A DNA stretch of 64,000 bases. Source: Tenrec ecaudatus (Eukaryota > Chordata > Mammalia > Afrosoricida > Tenrecidae). Shown piece by piece: positions 56,893 through 64,000 of the stretch; positions within the stretch are counted from its first letter, which is position 1, and each line of letters starts with the position of its first letter. The notes under the pieces were generated by a model, which was given only the letters and a program-made list of their open reading frames with translations, searched no databases and was not told the origin of the DNA. The translations under genes were made by a program, and so were the position numbers. The stretch is from assembly GCF_050624435.1 (NCBI RefSeq), contig NC_134538.1:113534437-113598436 (forward strand), in the 5' to 3' direction.

Positions 56893-57130
56893 TGCAAGAT
56901 ATGACCAAATAATAATTTGTAAATTATCAAGGGTTCAATGAGGGAGTGGGGAGCAGGGAGGGAGGGGAAAAATGAGGAGCTGATGCCAGGGGCTTAGGCG
57001 GTGAGCGGATGTTTTGAGAATGATGAGGGCAATGAATGTACAAATGTGCTTTACACAAATGATGTATGTATGGATTGTGATAAGAGTTGTATGAGGCCCT
57101 AATAAAACGATAAAAAAAAGAAACAAAAAA
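56893..57130 (+). mobile_element. L1 3'-end copy, 5'-truncated
   Basis: 'gtgcaagatatgaccaaat', 'aaattatcaagggttcaatg', a G-rich purine tract (about 56940-56970), 'gagaatgatgagggcaatg', 'gataagagttgtatgaggc' then 'cctaataaaac' and an A-rich tail. Target duplication not certain. Confidence 0.85.
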
Positions 57131-58299
57131 AGTGGAACCAATAAAAAGTTTGTGTATCTTATATTTTTCTCATGCTCTTTGTCTGTACTGATCTCACTTA
57201 TTTTATCAGCCTTCCTGTAATCTTGAGAGGTGTTAACAAGTGAATGAAGTAAGTAATGGGGTTGGAAATTCAAAGTGAGGGGGAAAGGTTTATGACATGA
57301 GTAACTAAGTGGACCACCACTGATGAGAGAACAGAAGGAAACGAGATTGATTGCCAAGTGCTTCACAGTTTTGTTTTTTTAAACTATTGAATGATAAACC
57401 ACCATCTAAAATATAGTCTTACTAGGTAGGAGTGATATTTTAAGTTTGAGATACCTGTGGGCAAATGCAAGTACTGATAATATTATGCAGTTGTTTTCGA
57501 GAGTTGTAAGCGTCCCCAAATTCTTCTTCGTATTAACATCTCTTTTTATCATCGTGCAGAATTAGAAACCTTTTTCTGAGCTGGTTCACCTCATCGTTTT
57601 CCTGGCTGCCCTCTCCTCTTATGGTTTTGTGGTTGCTCTGTAGGTTCTTTGAAAAAGACACACTGTGTTATTCATCCTTCTAACAAATTAGCACAATCCC
57701 ATGTTCTTGTTGGCACTCAAAATTATATTAAATTGCTCCTTTCATTTCTTGGACATTGCGGTTGCAAAGATGAAAAAATAGGTAGAGTCCCTGCCCTCCT
57801 ATGGTAGACAGCATCACTGTGAAAACAGGCAAACACAGAAGTATTATTCTTGATACCTGTAATATTGGAAGGGTCACAAGAGCAAGGGAGATATCACCAT
57901 TAGATTGATCTTTCAAAGAGCAGGGGAGGTGGGATTGTGTGTGTGTGTGTGTGTATGTGTGAACTTCACCATGCAATGTTTTATAGGGCTGCTGCCTCAG
58001 GAGACCACTCTGTGGCAACATGCAAAGGCTGAGCAAGCAATCTCAATTCCTCATACCATAGAGTAGCTCAGTGGAAACAGAGCTTATTTTTTCCCAGGTA
58101 AAAATTTTATCACCACTATGCCTAATGTTCACAAAATCATGTGAAGATCCCAAGTCACAAATTTTTCTTGCCCCACAAAGCATGATGAAAACTTACTTAC
58201 CAGTTTCCTGACCCTAGTGAGCAGAACTTCTGGGAAGAGAGAATAAAATTAAAATGCAGATCATTTCTCTCTCTGTTTCTCTTTTAAGCGTAGGAATGA
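57131..58299. other. Unassigned sequence with a (TG)n tract
   Basis: No gene. A TG microsatellite lies at about 57936-57960. Confidence 0.45.
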
Positions 58300-58545
58300 T
58301 TTTTAAATTTTTTTGGCATATAATAAAATCCAATAACTAAGTCACATCAAGGAGAATTGTACAATTATCAGCACAGTCAGTTTTAGAGCATTCTCTCTTT
58401 GTGTGCTCAGTGTTATTAGCTCCATTTCCCTCCAACCTCCCCTGCCACATCCTGAGGGAGCCATTACACCTGTTACTGTCTCTATCGATTTACCCATCTT
58501 GGACTTCATATACAGTAGAAAACATTAGATAACAAGGTAAGACAA
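58300..58545. mobile_element. Possible ancient L1M 3'-region remnant
   Basis: 'agtcacatcaaggagaattg', 'agcacagtcagttttagagc', 'tgtctctatcgatttaccc' and 'ttggacttcatatacagtag' follow the order of a widespread mammalian L1M segment. Decayed. Confidence 0.5.
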
Positions 58546-58582
58546 ATAAAAAACTCAATGGAAAAGAAAGCAGAACCATTAG

Positions 58583-58951
58583 AACAAATTCAAAATGGAT
58601 CAAAAGGGAAATCAAATGATAAGGTGCTAAATTTTAAGTTAACTACATCAAAAATAATCCACTTCTAGTGCATTTGGCATGAGAATAAAGCGATTCACCT
58701 CCTAGGTCTAGAGGGGATTCCCCGTGACTTAAGCCACCTGCATTTCCCCTTCATGGGAGAAAGACCAGGCTTTCAAACTCTGAGTCGACCACTCTCACCA
58801 ACTCTTGGGAGGTTTGACTTGATGGCAGTGAGTTTGGGACTTCTCCACTTTTTTTTTTAATGAAACAACTTTAAAATGGGTCAAAAGGGGTATCAAATGA
58901 TAAAATATTACATTTTAGCCTAACTACATCAGCCATAATCTACTTTACCAT
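58583..58951. repeat. Direct duplication of about 80-90 bp flanking a SINE-like segment
   Basis: 58591-58678 and 58871-58951 align at roughly 80% identity ('atcaaaagggaaatcaaatg' against 'gtcaaaaggggtatcaaatg'; 'taactacatca' in both). The interval holds a diverged AfroSINE (about 58690-58832). The repeat is far too long for a SINE target duplication. Confidence 0.7.
58690..58832 (+). mobile_element. AfroSINE, diverged
   Basis: Middle portion weak. The 3' tail 'ttgacttgatggcagtgag' is clear. Confidence 0.55.
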
Positions 58952-58972
58952 GTCCTCATTCCTGTCACCTAG

Positions 58973-60253
<1,281 letters not shown>

Positions 60254-60864
60254 AAAAATATATATAACCTGGAAGTTATTTACATAAAATTGATTCATTG
60301 TCATTGCAAAAATGATTCCTATGTGCAAAAACAGACTAAAGGGAAACTAAGAAAGGTATTTTTTAATGGGCTGTCATATATTCTGATGGAATGCCAAGAT
60401 GCTATTAGCAAAAGGAAGGAGGGGAGATTAGGTGACCAGAGTTAATCTAACATCTCTACTCTAACTGCTTAATCCCATTTAGTCACAATCAGTAAACCCG
60501 TTATTACTAAAAATTATACCATATCTGTCTTTACAGTTTGTCCATCTAGTCTCTAACACAATAATTTTATTCTTGTAGTTTTTCATTCTGTTGCTCCCTG
60601 TGATTCCTCATATTATCCATAACCTCAAGCAAATTGTCTTTTCCTCCACTATCCATCAGTTCTCCCCTTTTAATTCCTTATCCAGTTTAGAATTCTGTTA
60701 ATATAATAGTTTGTTAATATGATCATTCCACTGAAAATCATCTAGAAACTCTTGCCTTTTTCTACTTGTCCCATAATTATGTAATTAAAAAGTCAGTTGT
60801 ACCTAAATCAACTCTATACAACTCAACTCGGTATTACATGCCTCCTCTAAGCCTCCACCTAGTG

Positions 60865-61040
60865 CAGCCCTAGTGGCTGGTGGGTTACACATGGGGCAGC
60901 TATCTGTAAGGTCAGCAGTTGGAAACCACCAGGAGATGCCTGGGAGAAACAAGAGGCTTTCTACTCCTGCAGCGTTAACAGTCTCAAACCCACCGGAGCC
61001 GTTCTACACTCTCCTCTATGGTGGTCATGATGTGGTGGCA
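60865..61040 (+). mobile_element. AfroSINE inside L2
   Basis: Head 'ccctagtggctggtgggtta', 'aaggtcagcagttggaaacc', 'aacagtctcaaacccaccg'. The 3' tail is degenerate. Confidence 0.75.
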
Positions 61041-62454
61041 TCTGCTCTATGGTAGGCTTGGAAAGTTCACATCATAGCTCTTAAATATTTCTTTAAGAAT
61101 TATGAAACTAGGATGATTTATTGTATTTTAAATTAATTTTCATATATTTAATGTAGCTAATTATAAGAGCCTGGGTCGTATAGTCCCTATGTATTTTTTC
61201 CATGTATCAAGATAAGTTAAACTTATTTCTCTAAATCCCTCACACCCTAAGGGCACCACTTAAAACAATTCTTCAAATTCCATTCATTTAATTACACGAA
61301 GGGCCTTCCAGACCTAAACATCCCCGTCTTCACTGTTGTAGCCGGTGGCCCCATTCTTTAAACATTAATTTTCTCATCATCTTTAAACAAAACCCACAAG
61401 TCTAACTATAACTTCCTCGGTTTCCAAGGAGGAAATATTTCTCTTTCTATGAAAGGAAAGAATTGTCCATCAACTTTTTCCTTAGACTCCCAAACACAAT
61501 TCTCAAGAGATAGTCCATCCCAACAATTCTCAAAACTTCAGACTCACCCTTTCTAAAGGGATAACATTGTTAACATAATCTTAAAAACTCTAGTCTTTAC
61601 CAGCATCATTCCCTCCCAACTGTACTTTCCTCGGGAGGCTGTTCACATTCCATGTTCTCCTTTTCACACCCACACACAGGCCCCCCACAAACACCTTCTC
61701 ATAAATATTACATCTGCATTTTGACTTAATTTAGCAGTTTCCCATTTGTTTTTAACACGATCCAATCCTGTTTTAAGTCTCTGTAACGCCACTGGAGTCA
61801 AGACCACCAATAACTACCTTATTGCCCAAATCAAAAGCCAGTATTTTATCACCATTATACTTGACTTTGGGGAATATTTAACACAGTTTGACCTTTTGCT
61901 CCTTCTTGACATCTCTCCGTCTCTATCACACTCTTTTGATTTGCCTCCCGCTTCCCAGAATACTCATTTGCTGACGCGACCTTTTCTCAAATTATACATA
62001 GTAGACCTTCTCAAAGTGCGGTCTTAACCTCCTGTCATCTCTATTTACATTCTCTACCTGGGAGATTGAATCCATTCCCATAGTTTTAAATAATAGCTCC
62101 ATGCTGGTAACTTATAATTTTACTTCTTTAAGACCTCACATCCGTGATCTAGATTTATATAACTAACTATCCCTTTGATACTTCCAGTGGGACATCTTAA
62201 AAGAAACTAAAAATTAAATTATCCAAAACAAAACTCTTGATTAGATTTCAAATGAATCCTCCCTCATTCTGAATAGTGTTGCAGTCCACCTAGTTAAACT
62301 CTCATCCAGATGAGAGTTATTTTTTAGGCCTTTGCCTACATTACATACATCCTCTTTTACTCTCACCCACACTGAATCACAAGGAGCTCAATAATCCACC
62401 TTATAAATATATTCATATTTACACAACTCCATGTTTACTTACACTAGCTTAACT

Positions 62455-62640
62455 CCGAGGGGTTCTGGTGGCAGAGTGGATTATTCTTGTGCTGCTACCC
62501 CCAAGGTCAGCGCTTCAAAGCCACCAGCTGCTCAGTGGGGAAAAGATAAAGCTTTCTACTCCATTAAGATTTGGTCTCAGAAATCAAGTGGGCAGTTCAA
62601 CTCTGTCCTATATGATCACTATGGGTCAGAGTAAGTTTGC
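62455..62640 (+). mobile_element. AfroSINE inside L2
   Basis: Head 'ggttctggtggcagagtgg', 'aaggtcagcgcttcaaagcc', 'gttcaactctgtcctatatg' and 'atcactatgggtcagagta'. The tail stops short. Confidence 0.8.
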
Positions 62641-62692
62641 TTGTGGACTTTGTTGGAGTCTAACTCCAGTTTCTTCTCTGGCCCCCATCCAA

Positions 62693-62885
62693 AACCAAGT
62701 TCATTGCCATTGAGTCAGTGCTGACGTGTAGCAACCCTATGGAACAGAGTAGAACTGCCCTTGTAGGTGTCAGATACTGCCACTGCTTATGGAAGTAGAA
62801 AGCCTCATTTTTCACCTGTGGAGTGGCTGGTGATCTTGAACTGCCCACCTGTGGCGAGCAGTCTAATGAGTAACCACAGTGCCCT
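62693..62885 (-). mobile_element. AfroSINE, full length, antisense
   Basis: 'ttcattgccattgagtcagt', 'gctgacgtgtagcaaccc', 'agagtagaactgcccttg', 'aagcctcatttttcacctg' and head 'gtaaccacagtgc'. Clean copy lying about 50 bp from the opposite-strand AfroSINE. Confidence 0.85.
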
Positions 62886-63400
62886 TTTGATTCACTTTCA
62901 AGCTAAGTTCCTCATTTTACTTTTCTTCCCCTCCAATTCATTACCTATACAGAAACTAGACTTTTCATTAATATTTAATCAGATCCCACTGCCGTCCACC
63001 TATAAATCTCTAATGCTCTGCATCACACATGTAACTAAATACAGCTTCCTTATTCTAGTTTGCTAGAGCTCATGTCTTTACTCCCTACAATTTCCTTACA
63101 CGCTGCCCCCTATCAGGGACTGCACCAATCACACCAGAGTACCATCGGTTCCTAGGACTGATTAACACCCCTCCGTCTCAGAGTCTCCCTGGAACATTTC
63201 CCTACAAAGGTGTCCGCCTGAAAGGCCTGTGCCTTGAGTCTACATGACTCTTTTCTAACCATTTAGTTTTCTAAACTCTTTTCTAACTGTTCAGCGCAGC
63301 ACAACCAATCATCCTGTCAAATACAAGTCCCATAGACCGTCTCTATCACAGCACTCGGTACATTTCCTTTCCAGATACTGTGAAATAGCCATACGAAGCT

Positions 63401-63619
63401 ATGGAACCTTGTGATCATCTTCTCTGTTACTCATCCTCTTTTTCCCATGCTAAGATGTAAAGATTGTGATATTGGGGTCTATTGAACCATGTTCTATCTA
63501 TCTGGCTCTACCTTCATAGCCCCCAAATCATCGTTGGAATAGAGTACATGTTGGGAAGTATCAGCTAAATAATTGAAGGAACACGCATTTGAAATTCTAA
63601 AACAAACAAACAAACATAT
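63401..63619. other. Unassigned sequence
   Basis: No gene or repeat recognised. Confidence 0.4.
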
Positions 63620-63765
63620 CCCTACCTCACTGCCCTTGAGTGCAGTTCTATTCCTAGTAGCCCTTGGCAGAGTTCTCATGGCTTTGTCTGTTTTTACAGG
63701 AACAGAAGCCTCATCTGTTTGATGAGCCAGCAACCTTGTGCTTACCAACAAACATTCACTCATTT
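63620..63765 (-). mobile_element. AfroSINE, diverged, antisense
   Basis: 'cctcactgcccttgagtgc', 'cagaagcctcatctgtttg' and a decayed head. A short (aaac)n run precedes it at 63600-63615. Confidence 0.65.
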
Positions 63766-63854
63766 GATCAAGGGGATGAGATTCACAACATAAGAGCAAA
63801 CTTCAAGAACAAGATCAAGGACATGAAAGCGCCATAATGAAGCCTAAGAGTTCA

Positions 63855-64000
63855 AAACTCAGCACCAAACTCCTGAGTCAACTCAGTTCATAGCTACCCT
63901 GGAGGACAGAGTAGAACCACCCCTTTGGGTTTCTGAGACTAAACCTTCACAGCCTCATTTTTCTCCTTCAGAGCGGCAGGTGGGCTTGACTCTCAGAGCA
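63855..64000 (-). mobile_element. AfroSINE, antisense, cut by the window end
   Basis: 'ctcctgagtcaactcagttc', 'atagctaccctggaggacag', 'agtagaaccacccctttgg', 'cctcatttttctccttcag' and 'agcggcaggtgggcttgac'. The head lies beyond 64000. Confidence 0.85.

Larger units (their letters stand above)
60460..63400 (+). mobile_element. Very old L2 (CR1-clade) LINE, interrupted by SINEs
   Basis: The plus strand is pyrimidine-rich with an order of blocks like L2. At about 61780-61920 a frame reads IILDFGEYLTQFDLLLL, resembling the L2 reverse transcriptase segment 'LLDLSAAFDTVDHSLLL'. At about 62050-62240 'gttttaaataatagctccatg' and 'tccaaaacaaaactcttgat' match downstream L2 RT coding sequence. The 3' part continues after 62886. 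Three AfroSINEs interrupt it. The parts 60460-61700 and 62890-63400 are less certain. Frames are broken. Confidence 0.5.

Overview
The window is a stretch of placental-mammal nuclear DNA with almost no genes. Repeat content points to Afrotheria. There are many copies of the tRNA-derived AfroSINE and of an RTE-clade (BovB-like) LINE of the Afrotherian RTE1 type. Two non-autonomous hAT elements match the SPIN ('Space Invader') family as I remember it. Among Afrotheria, SPIN was reported from tenrecs as a horizontal-transfer event, so a tenrec (for example Echinops telfairi) is the best guess. This is inferred from memory of family sequences, not from a search.

The only recognisable gene-derived sequence is a processed retrocopy of HMGN2 (about 59071-60253). 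It has an intact 90-codon reading frame, 5' and 3' UTR, a polyadenylation signal and an imperfect flanking duplication. No multi-exon gene, tRNA, rRNA, CRISPR array or bacterial-type feature was found. Nearly all other open frames fall in LINE/SINE copies, antisense to LINE 3' ends, or in low-complexity sequence.

Layout. 1-7494 is mostly unassigned AT-rich sequence with one SPIN copy, three to four AfroSINEs, a MIR and an RTE 3' fragment. 7495-13500 is a dense LINE block: an RTE with an intact YADD box and an apparently inverted 5' part, an old L1, an RTE split by a Tigger-like DNA transposon, and an antisense L1. 14036-18270 is L1 ORF2 plus L1 3'-UTR sequence, with a perfect 50-bp palindrome and a later L1 3'-end insertion. 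18752-21415 holds three RTE pieces. 21416-30300 is repeat-poor, with MIRs, AfroSINEs, the second SPIN copy and possible conserved non-coding DNA. 30300-44400 mixes AfroSINE, RTE, MIR, L2, mariner remnants and ERVL-like LTRs. 44398-51592 is the densest RTE region, including a 2.4-kb antisense copy and a copy carrying three nested insertions. 51593-58951 has two solo LTRs with clear 5-bp target duplications, a CpG-retaining unique block and L1 ends. 59071-60253 is the HMGN2 retrocopy. 60460-63400 is a very old L2 with a reverse-transcriptase remnant, broken by AfroSINEs, and AfroSINEs run to the window end.

There is no operon or pathway. The informative relationships are nesting and target-site duplications, which give a relative order: L2, MIR and old L1 first, then RTE, then AfroSINE, LTR, Tigger-like and MITE insertions, with the L1 3'-end family among the youngest. 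I saw no convincing new biological system. The best leads are the SPIN copies, the DNA transposons nested in lineage-specific RTE copies, an unassigned two-copy repeat, the palindrome, and one CpG-dense unique block.
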